Under the pieces are notes generated by a model that saw nothing but the letters and a program-made list of their open reading frames with translations, did no database searches and had not been told where the DNA came from. From NCBI GenBank assembly GCA_050018415.1, contig JBEKAB010000017.1, forward strand, positions 1 through 64,000: a stretch of 64,000 bases of DNA. Direction: 5' to 3'. The stretch is from UBA1161 sp002311745. GTDB lineage: Bacteria; Planctomycetota; Phycisphaerae; Tepidisphaerales; Tepidisphaeraceae. Both the position numbers and the translations under genes were made by a program. Position 1 is the first letter of the stretch, and each line of letters opens with the position of its first letter. Below, in pieces: positions 47,234-55,591 of the stretch.

Positions 47234-48841
47234 ATGAGCAGTGTCTGCGAAAATTGTGCATCGTCGGCGGATCGGTCCGCGCCTGCGGCCCAGCGGGGCG
47301 CGGACGTTGCCGAGCAAAATCATCTGGGGTCTTCGCGGTCGAGCCGACTGGATCGGCGGGCGGTGGTCGCGGCCATGATGCTGGTGATGGTCCTGGCATC
47401 CATGGAGCAGACGGTCACCAGCACGGCCATGCCGACCATCATCGGCGCGCTGCATGGGCTGGAACATTATTCGTGGGTGGCGTCGATCTACCTGCTGGCG
47501 TGCACGATCAGCATGCCGATGTACGGACGATTGGCCGATGCCCTGGGACGCAAGCGGGTGATCCTTTTCGCCATCGCCCTGTTTGTGGTCAGCTCGATCT
47601 TGGCGGCGTCGGCGCGATCGATGCCGCAGTTGATCGCGTATCGCGCGATGCAGGGGGTGGGGGCGGGCGGAATCATGCCGGTGGTGCTCACGATCATCGG
47701 CGACATCTTCACGATCGAGGAGCGCGCCCGCGTGCAGGGATTCTTCAGCGCCGTGTGGGGCACAAGCTCGCTGGCCGGGCCGGCGCTGGGGTGGTTCCTG
47801 GTCGCGACCCTGGGATGGAGATCGATCTTTTTTGTGAATCTGCCGTTCGGGTTGATCGGTTGGCTGGTGCTGTGGCGCTTTTATCACGATCACGAGAAAC
47901 CGCACGCGGTCAAGCTGGACTTGGTGGGATTCGCGGCGGTGGCGGTTGGTTTTGGGGCGCTGCTCACGCTGGTGTCGAGCCTGGGGAGCGGGGGCCAGTG
48001 GTCGTGGAAAATCTCGCTGATGCTGGCGGCGGCCGCGGGCGGCTCGATTGTTTTCTACATCGTGCACGAGCGCGGTGAGGAACATCCGATATTGCCGCTG
48101 GATTTGCTGGCGGACCGGTGGATCGGCCCGTCGCTGATCGCCAGCGGGCTTATGGGCGTGGGGTTTTTGAGCCTGGACACGTTCGTGCCGCTGTACGTGC
48201 AGGGCGGGCGCGGCGGGGGCGTGGGGGCGGCGGCGTGGGTGGTCTCGCCGGTGATGCTCACATGGGCGGCGTCCGGCGTGGTGGCCGCTCCGCTGATGGT
48301 GCGCTGGGGATTTCGCAAAACCTCGGCCATGGGATCGATCCTGATTATGACGGGCTTTGCCGGATTGCTGCTGTGCGCGATTTTAGGCGCGCCGCGAAGC
48401 GTGCTGGCCGGCGTGCTGGCCATCTCGGGACTCGGATTCGGGCACTCATCGATGGGATATTTGCTGGCAGCGCAGAACGCGGTGAGCTGGCAGCGGCGCG
48501 GGATGGTCACCAGCGGGATTCATTTTTGCCGCACGGTGGGGGGATCGCTGGGCATCGGAATTCTGGGGGCGCTGTTCAACGTATTGACGCAGCCGCACCT
48601 GCGGCAATTGCAAGCCGGCGGGATCAAGCCTGCGGCGCTACTGGACCCGCATCTGCGCGGGCAGCTTCCGGCCGGCGTGCTGGCGGCGGCGGGACATACG
48701 ATTGCCGGCGCCTTGCACTGGGTGTTTTTGGTGATGCTGGCGGTGGCGGTGGGGCAGTTGATCGTGACCGGCTGGCTGCCGCGGCGTAAGGCGGATCATC
48801 GGCTCAGCGCCCTGGAGGCGGCGGAGGCGATGGGGGGGTAG
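47234..48841 (+). CDS. MFS multidrug exporter, DHA2 (EmrB/QacA) family
   Basis: 535 residues from the ATG at 47234; a GTG at 47189 is less likely. About 14 membrane segments are expected. Motifs: SMEQTVTSTAMPTI in helix 1, the MFS loop GRLADALGRKRV between helices 2 and 3, and the antiporter motif C region AVWGTSSLAGPALGWFL in helix 5. A short Cys/Ser-rich cytoplasmic leader precedes helix 1. The C-terminal 24 codons (WLPRRKADHRLSALEAAEA) are duplicated at 50858, after the ATPase/DUF4276 pair. It should act with the HlyD adaptor and TolC channel; substrate unknown. Confidence 0.92.
   Translation: MSSVCENCASSADRSAPAAQRGADVAEQNHLGSSRSSRLDRRAVVAAMMLVMVLASMEQTVTSTAMPTIIGALHGLEHYSWVASIYLLACTISMPMYGRLADALGRKRVILFAIALFVVSSILAASARSMPQLIAYRAMQGVGAGGIMPVVLTIIGDIFTIEERARVQGFFSAVWGTSSLAGPALGWFLVATLGWRSIFFVNLPFGLIGWLVLWRFYHDHEKPHAVKLDLVGFAAVAVGFGALLTLVSSLGSGGQWSWKISLMLAAAAGGSIVFYIVHERGEEHPILPLDLLADRWIGPSLIASGLMGVGFLSLDTFVPLYVQGGRGGGVGAAAWVVSPVMLTWAASGVVAAPLMVRWGFRKTSAMGSILIMTGFAGLLLCAILGAPRSVLAGVLAISGLGFGHSSMGYLLAAQNAVSWQRRGMVTSGIHFCRTVGGSLGIGILGALFNVLTQPHLRQLQAGGIKPAALLDPHLRGQLPAGVLAAAGHTIAGALHWVFLVMLAVAVGQLIVTGWLPRRKADHRLSALEAAEAMGG
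48765..48836 (+). repeat. MFS 3'-end repeat, copy A (within the gene)
   Basis: 72 bases ending the MFS coding sequence. They match 50858-50929 at about 64 positions by hand alignment, in the same orientation, with a central identical block GGCGGATCATCGGCTCAGCG and beyond. The two copies bracket ~2 kb holding the AAA/DUF4276 pair. Confidence 0.85.
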
Positions 48842-48848
48842 CGGACGC

Positions 48849-48974
48849 GCGTCGCCAACGACGCTGACCACCGAACAAGCAGGCGGCCCCGATGTGCTGA
48901 GACTCGCCAACGCGATTTCCGGCCTGTATCCTATAGACTGCGACAAGAAGCGGCTGCTGGACGCGATGTTGTAG
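48849..48974 (+). pseudogene. C-terminal coding remnant, possibly of a large defence methylase
   Basis: Directly after the MFS stop an open frame reads PDVLRLANAISGLYP, then DKKRLLDAML and TAG at 48972-48974. It looks like a genuine protein C-terminus without its upstream part or start. Endings of this LANALSALYP-type are seen in DUF1156-type methylases of defence islands; that match is from memory and tentative. It marks the left edge of the inserted material. Confidence 0.4.
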
Positions 48975-48994
48975 ACCGTTCCTCGTTGAACGAT

Positions 48995-50188
48995 ATGAAC
49001 TCCGTGATCAAAAGCATGGTTCTGAAGAGGTTTCGCAGCCTCCCGGCGGATAGTGTGGACTTCGACAACCCGACTTTTCTGGTAGGCCGCAACGGTTCGG
49101 GTAAGAGCAATTTCGTGGACGCATTCGCGTTCCTTGCCGAGGCGATGGCGTCTCCGCTACAGGCTGTGTTCGACAGGCGAGGAGGGATTTCTGTCGTGCG
49201 CAATCGCACCTCTGGACCGAGTTATCCTCCCAATCTCGGCTTGGGAGTTGTGTTTGGCCCATTGAATGGCGACATAAAACGTGGCCGGTACGCGTTCGAG
49301 ATTCGAGCGCTGCCAAACTATGGTTTCGAGGTCGTCCACGAGCAATGTCTTGTTGAAACAAGCAAGCCTGATCGGCTTTGGTTTGACCGCAGCAAGGGGA
49401 ATTTCAATTCCAACGTATCCGGGCTTGGCCCGTCTTTGGATCCCGCGCTCTTGGCGTTGCCTTTGGTCGGTGGTGAGGCGCGATTCGCTCCCATACTGAA
49501 AACGCTGGCCGCGCTACGAACATATCGGATCGAGCCCGGGAAGTTACGGGAAATGCAGGATCCCGACAGCGGCGTGACGCTCCGGCCAGACGGGAGCAAC
49601 GCCGCAAGTGTACTGCAGGAGATCCAACGGCATTCGGGCAAAGACTTAGCAAGGATCGGAGAAATCCTGGCGACGATTGTCCCAAACACCAAGAAGGTGC
49701 AGACAACCAAACACGGCAACAAGCTCTCACTCAAATTCACTCAAAAGTGGGGTGTGAACAAGCGGCTGAACTTCGAGGCATTCAATATGTCCGACGGCAC
49801 CCTGCGGGCCCTTGGGTTGCTGTTGGCAGTTTATCAACGTCCGACTCCTTCGCTCATGGTGGTTGAAGAGCCGGAAGCAACGATTCATCCCGGCGCGCTT
49901 GGAGCCATTCTCGATGTTCTTCGTCATGCCAGCCGGAGAATGCAGATTGTGGTGACCACGCACAGTCCCGAAGTCCTCGATGCTGAATGGATCGAGGACC
50001 GGCATCTGCGAGTGGTGACCTGGCAGGAAGGTGCGACTCATGTTGCCGCAATCTCCGACGCTTCTCGCAAGGCGATCCAGCGGCACTTGATGGGAGCCGG
50101 CGAACTGTTGCGATCAAATGCTCTAGATGCTGCCCCACTCTTCTTCGAGGATGTGGCACAAGCGGGCCTTTTTGAGGAAGTGGCGTGA
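48995..50188 (+). CDS. AAA family ATPase (AAA_21/OLD-like), partner of DUF4276
   Basis: 397 residues from the ATG at 48995; TTG at 48986 is an alternative. The N-terminal SMKNF-like strand is SMVLKRFRSLP, with Walker A VGRNGSGKSNFVDAFAFL. The signature region is FNMSDGTLRALGLLLAVYQ. Walker B is LMVVEEPEATIHPGAL, and the switch His is QIVVTTHSPEVLD. This is the ABC-type ATPase layout of OLD, RecF-like and PARIS/Gabija-type proteins, without its own TOPRIM domain. The stop overlaps the GTG of the next gene (GTGA), and the pair matches two-gene ATPase + TOPRIM-like defence modules. Phage defence is an inference from that architecture. Confidence 0.9.
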   Translation: MNSVIKSMVLKRFRSLPADSVDFDNPTFLVGRNGSGKSNFVDAFAFLAEAMASPLQAVFDRRGGISVVRNRTSGPSYPPNLGLGVVFGPLNGDIKRGRYAFEIRALPNYGFEVVHEQCLVETSKPDRLWFDRSKGNFNSNVSGLGPSLDPALLALPLVGGEARFAPILKTLAALRTYRIEPGKLREMQDPDSGVTLRPDGSNAASVLQEIQRHSGKDLARIGEILATIVPNTKKVQTTKHGNKLSLKFTQKWGVNKRLNFEAFNMSDGTLRALGLLLAVYQRPTPSLMVVEEPEATIHPGALGAILDVLRHASRRMQIVVTTHSPEVLDAEWIEDRHLRVVTWQEGATHVAAISDASRKAIQRHLMGAGELLRSNALDAAPLFFEDVAQAGLFEEVA

Positions 50189-50811
50189 ACATTCAGCCAA
50201 TCGTCGAAGGTCACGGCGAGGTGGCTGCGGTGCCGGTGTTAGTGCGAAGGTTGCGCGATGAGGCGGGTACATTCGACCTGGATGTAAACCGCCCAATTCG
50301 TCGCAAACGATCCGAGTTCGTCAATGAGCAGGCGGTCCGCAAAGCCGTGCGTTTGGCTTTACTCCAGGCCGATTGCGCAGCGATTCTGATGATATTTGAT
50401 GCGGACGACGATTGCCCTAAGGATCTTGCACCGAAAGTTGAGGCTTGGGCGAAGGCCGAAGCGGGAACAGTCCCTTGTGCTTTGGTAATGGCCAATCGTG
50501 AGTACGAAGCGTGGTTTCTCGCTACAGTGGAATCGCTCCGGGGACAATCGGGCGTCCGAAACGATGCCACATCACACCCCGAGCCTGAATCGCCGCGTGA
50601 CGCTAAGGGTGAATTGGAGCAACGGATGCACGTTGGCCTGAGCTACGCTGCAATGGCGGATCAACCGGCAATGACGGCAAAGTTCGACATGACGACGGCG
50701 TATGCGAGATGTCGGTCATTTCGACGAATGGTCAAAGCATTTGGCGAAATAGCGAGGGGTGCGGGTGTGGCGATGCCGAATTGGCCGCCGCTTCGATGGC
50801 AAGGAGCCTGA
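50185..50811 (+). CDS. DUF4276 (TOPRIM-like) protein
   Basis: 208 residues starting at GTG 50185, overlapping the ATPase gene by four bases. TOPRIM hallmarks are present: PIVEGHGEVAAVPVLVRRL with its Glu, and the acidic IFDADDDCPKDL. The family-typical MANREYEAWFLATVESLRG and a C-terminal FDMTTAYARCRSFRRMVKAF follow. TOPRIM centres cut or nick DNA with Mg2+. Together with the ATPase this resembles a split OLD-type nuclease. The coding sequence ends 46 bases before the second copy of the MFS 3' end. Confidence 0.9.
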   Translation: MNIQPIVEGHGEVAAVPVLVRRLRDEAGTFDLDVNRPIRRKRSEFVNEQAVRKAVRLALLQADCAAILMIFDADDDCPKDLAPKVEAWAKAEAGTVPCALVMANREYEAWFLATVESLRGQSGVRNDATSHPEPESPRDAKGELEQRMHVGLSYAAMADQPAMTAKFDMTTAYARCRSFRRMVKAFGEIARGAGVAMPNWPPLRWQGA

Positions 50812-50857
50812 GAGGAAATGGAACCTCGTTATTAGAGCGGTCACGTCGAGGTCATTC

Positions 50858-50929
50858 TGACGAGTTGGCTGCCGCAGCGAAGGGCGGATCATCGGCTCAG
50901 CGCCCTGGAGGCGGCCGAAGCGATGGGGG
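50858..50929 (+). repeat. MFS 3'-end repeat, copy B
   Basis: The same 72-base segment as 48765-48836, still readable as SWLPQRRADHRLSALEAAEA, but cut off from any MFS gene. The differences from copy A are mostly silent or conservative. This suggests descent from a related MFS gene end under selection rather than a fresh duplication. Confidence 0.85.
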
Positions 50930-51000
50930 ATAGGGATCGAAGAACCGAGGGGCTGCGCGAGCGAGTTGAGCCGGTCGTCCGCGAGCCGGGGGACCGGCCC

Positions 51001-51225
51001 GAGGACGGGCCGGCTCAATAACGAAGCGGGAGTGGTTCGTCGATCGGTCGTCGCTGAGGCTCAATGCAGAATGACGAGGACGGGCCGGCTCAATAACGAA
51101 GCGGGAGTGGTTCGTCGATCCGTCGTCGCTGGGGCTCAATGCAGAATGACGAGGACGGGCCGGCTCAATCGCGCGGCGAGACCCATTTGTCGATCCGTCG
51201 TCGCTGGGACTTAATGCAGGAGGCC
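51001..51225. repeat. Three tandem 75-bp repeats overlapping the tolC stop
   Basis: Units start at 51001, 51076 and 51151, each with GAGGACGGGCCGGCTCAAT at its start and TCGTCGCTG.GG.(C)TTAATGCAG-like wording near its end. The third unit supplies the TAA stop of the minus-strand tolC (51211-51213). The upstream flank 50960-51000 contains inverted GGTCGTCC/GGACCGG words. Related single copies lie at 6308 and 60894. Confidence 0.85.
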
Positions 51226-52950
51226 GGCTTCCTCGTCGTGGGGTGTTTCCTCTTCCAGTAGCACGTTGTTGTAACGCAGGAGCGTGCCCTTGGCGCGCTC
51301 GAGCTGGGACAGGGCGATGTTGTAATTGGCGATCGCCTGCACCTCGGCCTGCATGGACTGGGAGAGGGTGTCCTGCGTATCCAGTTTGAGCTTGACGAAC
51401 TCCGGGGTCAGCGGCTCGTTGGCGCGCTCGCGCTCGTTGATGGCGCGCAGGGCATCCTGGGCGCTGAAACGCGCACGGCGATTGGCGCCGACCAGTTCCC
51501 AGGCGGTGGCCACGGCGCGGGCGCTGGTCTTGACATCGACGGCCACCTGTTCCACCAGTGAGCGATACTGCTCGATGGCCTGCATGCGCTGCAGAAGGGT
51601 GCGTTTCCAGATGGCGCGGGCCTCGCGGTTGCCCAGGGGGACTTGGAGCTTGAAGCCGACGGTGTAGTCGAGGTGATCGAATTGGGCGTTGGTGCCCATG
51701 GCGGTGCCTTCGCTGCCGCCGGCGCCTTGCGGCCCGACCGAACCGATGAAGTCCAGCTCGGGCAGCAGGTTGTTCTTGGCGACGCGGATCGTCACCGTGG
51801 CGGCCTCGATCTTGAGCTGCTGTTCGCCCAGCTCGAAGCGGTTTTGCATGGCGGTGTCGATCTCGTCTTGCAGGTTGAAGTTCATCGGCGCTTCGACCGG
51901 GGCGTCGGCGGGGAGGATCAGCACCGACGAGGTGACGGGAAATTCCGGATCGCTCATGAGGGCCTTGAGCTGATCGGACAGGTCGCGCGCCTGGGATTTG
52001 AATTGCAGGAGCTGTCCGCGTCGGCTTTCCAGCACCGTCTGGGCCTGGGCGACCTGGAGCTGGCTGACGTCCAGGCCGCGCTTCATGCGGGTTTCCAGAA
52101 TTTGATAGGTGATCTCCGTCTGGTTGACCAGGTCCTGCTCGATGGTGATGTCGCGTTCGGCCTGCACGAGCTGCCAGTAGGCCTTCTCGATGTCGGCGGC
52201 GTTCTGCTCGACGGCCTTGCGGAATTCCAGGAGGCTTTCCTTTTGGGTGAGGCGGCTGATGGTGATCTGCGCTTGGTTGACCTCGTAACCGAAATTGCGC
52301 AGCAGCGGCTGGGTGAGTTGGAGCGACAGGTCGCTGGTATAAAACGGATTGAGCAGCTCGCGTTGCGGGCTGAACCAGTTGTAGGTGGTTTCATACTGCA
52401 ACTGGAGCTGCCCGCCGCTTTGGAGGTTCTGCTGGAAGCCGGTCTGGAGGGTGCCGATGTCCTCGCGGTCGAGGTTGCTTTCGATGGGGATCAAGCCGTT
52501 GGTAAAATCGTTGAAGATCTGCCCGCCGGTCAGCTCATCTTTACGCTGATATTGGGCGTTGGTGAAAAAGACGGGGTCGAAATGGCCCTGGGCCTCGATG
52601 ACGCGCGCGCCTTCGATCGAGGGTTGATAGCCGGCGACCTTGACGTCGTGGTTGTTGGCGACGGCGCGGTGGATCAACTCGCGCAGGCTCAAGCGGACGA
52701 CGGGGACGACGTCGGCCTTGGAAGAGGCGGTGGGATCGTTGCGCGGCGTCATGGGTCCGCCGCCGATGGGAGCGATGTCCCGCGTCGTGGGCAGGCGCTG
52801 CAGCCGGGCCGTCCTGACGGAAGTGGCGCCGGCGCGCTCGCCGTGGGCGATGGCGCGCGGATCGAACGCCTCCGGCGGGCCGAGCCCGCAGCCTACGAAT
52901 CCCAACCCCCAAACCGTCAAGACCGTTCCCAGCATTATTCGTCGAATCAT
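51211..52950 (-). CDS. TolC family outer-membrane efflux lipoprotein
   Basis: 579 residues from the ATG at 52950 (purine-rich AAGGGAAAGCGGA upstream); the frame opens further to 52995. Lipobox GFVGCG at ~18-23. The two TolC repeats are visible: LSLRELIHRAVANNHDVKVA at ~85, and the second helix pair around QDEIDTAMQNRFELGEQQLKI (~350). LQLTQPLLRNFGY and FKLQVPLGNREAR are typical beta-barrel approach strands. The long helices form the periplasmic tunnel. It converges on the HlyD/MFS genes across the inserted cassette. Separation from its partners is probably a result of that insertion. Confidence 0.93.
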   Translation of the reverse strand: MIRRIMLGTVLTVWGLGFVGCGLGPPEAFDPRAIAHGERAGATSVRTARLQRLPTTRDIAPIGGGPMTPRNDPTASSKADVVPVVRLSLRELIHRAVANNHDVKVAGYQPSIEGARVIEAQGHFDPVFFTNAQYQRKDELTGGQIFNDFTNGLIPIESNLDREDIGTLQTGFQQNLQSGGQLQLQYETTYNWFSPQRELLNPFYTSDLSLQLTQPLLRNFGYEVNQAQITISRLTQKESLLEFRKAVEQNAADIEKAYWQLVQAERDITIEQDLVNQTEITYQILETRMKRGLDVSQLQVAQAQTVLESRRGQLLQFKSQARDLSDQLKALMSDPEFPVTSSVLILPADAPVEAPMNFNLQDEIDTAMQNRFELGEQQLKIEAATVTIRVAKNNLLPELDFIGSVGPQGAGGSEGTAMGTNAQFDHLDYTVGFKLQVPLGNREARAIWKRTLLQRMQAIEQYRSLVEQVAVDVKTSARAVATAWELVGANRRARFSAQDALRAINERERANEPLTPEFVKLKLDTQDTLSQSMQAEVQAIANYNIALSQLERAKGTLLRYNNVLLEEETPHDEEAGLLH

Positions 52951-53190
52951 GAGTCCGCTTTCCCTTGGTAGTTCGCCGGCGGGGGCAAGACGCACTTGCC
53001 ACTGGTCTTGCGCCGTAGGTGCCGCCGCCGTGTTTTACCGGCGGGGGCGGCGATCCACAACCGGGCGACGCCGGCGGGTTTGGGATTTTTCCGCCCCCGG
53101 GCGCGGCTGCGCAAAGCCTGATGCGTCCAAAAATGCCCGCCGGGCGGGACCGGTGCTTGCGTGTCGCCAAAGCTGTGCTAAATTGCAAAT

Positions 53191-53598
53191 ATGCCTCCGC
53201 CGAGCGAAATCGAGCAGTTTGCGGCGTTGCGACTCTTCGCCGAGGGCGCAGGTGCTTACCCCATCGAGGCTTACGAGTTTGTCCATCGCGGGCTGGCGTT
53301 CACGGTGGGGAAGGTGCACGGCTCGGCAACGCCGCCCGCCCGCGACCGGCACGTCACCGGGCAGCAATTGTGTCAGGGCTTGCGCGAATACGCGTTGGGG
53401 TTATGGGGCCGCATGGCCAGGACCGTCTTGCAGCACTGGAACATCACCGGGACGATCGATTTCGGGCGCATTGTCTTCGAGTTGATCGAGCACAAAATCC
53501 TGGCCGCCACCGAGCAGGACAGGATCGAAGATTTCCGCGACGTTTACGACTTCAAGACGGCGTTGGAAACCGAGTATCGCATCGCGAGCCACAAATGA
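53191..53598 (+). CDS. Minf_1886 family protein
   Basis: 135 residues. It matches the conserved Minf_1886 family, found mainly in Planctomycetes and Verrucomicrobia, through YPIEAYEFVHRGL, HVTGQQLCQGLREYAL, WNITGTIDFGRIVFELIE and EDFRDVYDFKTALE. No signal peptide or membrane helix, so cytoplasmic; function unknown. Its stop overlaps the start of the next small gene (ATGA). The upstream gap to tolC (52951-53190) is the divergent regulatory region and contains no gene. Confidence 0.9.
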   Translation: MPPPSEIEQFAALRLFAEGAGAYPIEAYEFVHRGLAFTVGKVHGSATPPARDRHVTGQQLCQGLREYALGLWGRMARTVLQHWNITGTIDFGRIVFELIEHKILAATEQDRIEDFRDVYDFKTALETEYRIASHK

Positions 53599-53789
53599 GC
53601 CGCCCGCCAACGGGGGAGCGAACGGACGGGCCTGCGCCGCCCAAGCCGCGGCGAGGATGGTTCGCCGCCCTATGCGTCCTGTTTGCCCTCTGGATGGCCG
53701 TGCTGCTGGCGATGTATTACAAAAGCGTGTATCCCCTGCGGCATCCGTCCCCCCCGGCCGCCTCGCCAGCGGCTAGTTCGCCGCCCTGA
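53595..53789 (+). CDS. Small single-pass membrane protein
   Basis: 64 residues, ATG overlapping the Minf_1886 stop. A basic/proline cytoplasmic N-terminus (PKPRRGW) is followed by one helix, FAALCVLFALWMAVLLAMYY, and a Pro/Ala/Ser-rich tail. Positional coupling supports translation. No family recognised. Confidence 0.65.
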   Translation: MSRPPTGERTDGPAPPKPRRGWFAALCVLFALWMAVLLAMYYKSVYPLRHPSPPAASPAASSPP

Positions 53790-53886
53790 TGGGCAGGTCC
53801 TAGGTTTACCGATCAGGCCGCGGGTCAGGTTGCCAACCGGCGAGCTTTCCCCACAATACCGCCTGCCGCCGTACCGGGAGGATTCC

Positions 53887-54468
53887 ATGTCGCGTCGTCG
53901 GTATCTCATTTTCGGAGAACTCGTGTTCCTCGCGGTCCTGGGCGTGGTGACCGTGCTGCTGTTTCGACGCCACGCCCCCTCCGCCGACGCCGTGCAGGTG
54001 GACGTCAAGCTGCCGGATGCCAGCTCCCGGGTTTACCTCCAGCGTCAATCCGATGGCAGCATGGTCTACCTGGTTCATCATGGCGACGGCAGAGTCGAGA
54101 ACGTGCCGGTCCAGCAGATGTCCGATCGGCTCTATGAGGCCGGAAAGGCGAGCGGCGCGGCCCTGGGCCTGTCGTCGCCGGTCGTCGCGTTTTGGCTGGG
54201 AATCGGGCTCTTCGGTCAAGTGCTGTTCACCGGCCGGATGGTGGTGCAATGGCTGGCCAGCGAACGCCGCGGGAAATCCGTCGTGCCGCCCCTGTTCTGG
54301 TGGATGAGCCTCATGGGCTCGCTGCTGCTGCTGTCCTATTTTCTATGGCGGCGAGACCCGATCGGCCTGCTGGGTCAGGCCTTCGGCTCGTTCATCTATC
54401 TCAAGAATATCCTGTGGATTCGCAGCGAAGCCCGCCAACCGACGTTGGCCGTCACCGAAGGCTCCTGA
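53887..54468 (+). CDS. Lipid-A-disaccharide synthase N-terminal-like (LAB_N) membrane protein
   Basis: 193 residues, ATG 53887 with GGGAGGA upstream. The first helix (LIFGELVFLAVLGVVTVLLF) is followed by a periplasmic segment with YLVHHGDGRVENVPVQQ. Then comes the LAB_N unit: WLGIGLFGQVLFTGRMVVQW, SERRGKSVVPPLFWWMSLMG, LLLSYFLWRRDPIGLLGQAF, IYLKNILWI. Stand-alone LAB_N proteins occur near lipid or sugar transferase genes; the role is not settled. No glycosyltransferase domain is attached. Confidence 0.88.
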   Translation: MSRRRYLIFGELVFLAVLGVVTVLLFRRHAPSADAVQVDVKLPDASSRVYLQRQSDGSMVYLVHHGDGRVENVPVQQMSDRLYEAGKASGAALGLSSPVVAFWLGIGLFGQVLFTGRMVVQWLASERRGKSVVPPLFWWMSLMGSLLLLSYFLWRRDPIGLLGQAFGSFIYLKNILWIRSEARQPTLAVTEGS

Positions 54469-54491
54469 AGAATAGAACATACATCCGATTT

Positions 54492-55043
54492 TCACCCCCG
54501 GTGTTTCCGTGGCGGCGGCGGCTTGGTGCCGTGGCGGCGCATCCACGGGCGCATGCGGCGCCGTATCCGCGGTACCAGAGCAATACACAGGTTGAGCAGG
54601 CGCAGGAGCCAAAGGGTGCCGATCCACGTGCCGCCGATGGCCATGACGTACAGCGCCGCCGTGGCCGCCACGCCGATGCGCTGCGGGTGAATCAGGGAAT
54701 GTTGTTGGCGGGCAAAGAGCCAGACCACCAGGGGCGGGAACAAGAGGGCGATGGCCGCCCGCGCCGTGCGCAGGGACGACGAGCAAAGATTCAGCGGGAT
54801 GCCGCGCAGTATCCCAGCGGTCAGCCGCCGTTTGCCCGGAAACGTGATCAGGGCAAAACCAATCAGGAAAATCGGCGTGCCCAGAGGCACGGGGAAAAAT
54901 CCGGCCACGGGGAGGGCCAGGAGAATCAGCAGCCAGCCGATCACGTTGCGCAGGATGATCCAGGAATATCGGGCGAAGAATCCGCCCATGCCGGTGGGGA
55001 TGCGGGGCGGGACCGATGGTGTGGCGTCATCTGGCGGCATCAT
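54492..55043 (-). CDS. Integral membrane protein, PGPGW-like
   Basis: 183 residues with about four membrane segments. The first pair (NVIGWLLILLALPVAGFFPV, then PLGTPIFLIGFALITF) resembles the small PGPGW-type membrane proteins in having a Pro/Gly turn between two helices. A second pair follows around 85-140, with a strongly basic C-terminus (RIRRRMRPWMRRHG). It converges on the LAB_N gene with 23 bases between. Function unknown. Confidence 0.65.
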   Translation of the reverse strand: MMPPDDATPSVPPRIPTGMGGFFARYSWIILRNVIGWLLILLALPVAGFFPVPLGTPIFLIGFALITFPGKRRLTAGILRGIPLNLCSSSLRTARAAIALLFPPLVVWLFARQQHSLIHPQRIGVAATAALYVMAIGGTWIGTLWLLRLLNLCIALVPRIRRRMRPWMRRHGTKPPPPRKHRG

Positions 55044-55080
55044 TGGTTCGAGGCCGCGTGATTGTAACGACTGGCGCGCG

Positions 55081-55364
55081 TCAAGCGAGTGCGCCCGCGG
55101 CGCAGGCGCTCTTGCCCATGGCGCGCAGCGCCAGTTTTGTCACCCCTGATCCGGCCGATGCGACGGCCACCATGAGTTCGGACATCGCCGGCAGGGAAAG
55201 CATGATCCCCGCAGTGCGGCAGGCGAGACGGCGGCCGCGCCACAGACCTTGTCGCGCGGGAAGCGCTGCTGCTCGATGAGCAAAACCGCGCGGCCCAGCC
55301 GCCGCAGAGCGATCGCCGCCGCACAGCCGGCCGGTCCGGCGCCAATGATGGCGACATCGTGCAT
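55081..55364 (-). pseudogene. Remnant of a geranylgeranyl-reductase-type flavoprotein
   Basis: The ATG at 55364 opens a perfect FAD-binding Rossmann start: DVAIIGAGPAGCAAAIALRR, then LIEQQRFPRDKVCG. After about 45 residues the frame loses meaning. Sequence ending at 55081 in another frame (SAGSGVTKLALRAMG) resembles the C-terminus of such enzymes. Some 280-330 internal codons are missing, so this is a deletion relic. Intact relatives reduce polyprenyl chains or oxidise aromatic substrates. Confidence 0.75.
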
Positions 55365-55388
55365 CGGTCAAGATTCTAGGCTTCCAAA

Positions 55389-55457
55389 TTAACCGCGAAG
55401 GCGCGAAGGGCGCGAAGACAGAAATTACCTTCGCGATCTTCGCGTCTTCGCGGTTAA
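55389..55457. repeat. GCGAAG-type hairpin element
   Basis: The left arm 55389-55418 (TTAACCGCGAAGGCGCGAAG and following) is complementary to the right arm 55429-55457 (CTTCGCGATCTTCGCGTCTT, then CGCGGTTAA) with a few mismatches and a ~10-base loop. Both arms are near-tandem GCGAAG repeats. It lies between the flavoprotein relic and the SUMF1/BNR gene. A lone left arm occurs at 38347. Confidence 0.85.
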
Positions 55458-55591
55458 CTTCACGGCCATGGCTCCAGGTTTTCGCGGTGGACCGACCATT
55501 TGCCGTCGCGCGGGAAGCCGGGCGGAGCGCTGGGGCGGGACTGCCAGCCGCCGGACCAGGGCGCGGCGATCGATGGAGGGGGACGCGGCGG

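Noticed and set aside
51001..51225. Possible CRISPR or integron array
   Set aside because: The 75-bp units repeat in full, spacer included, so this is a simple tandem repeat; no integrase or cassette ORF.
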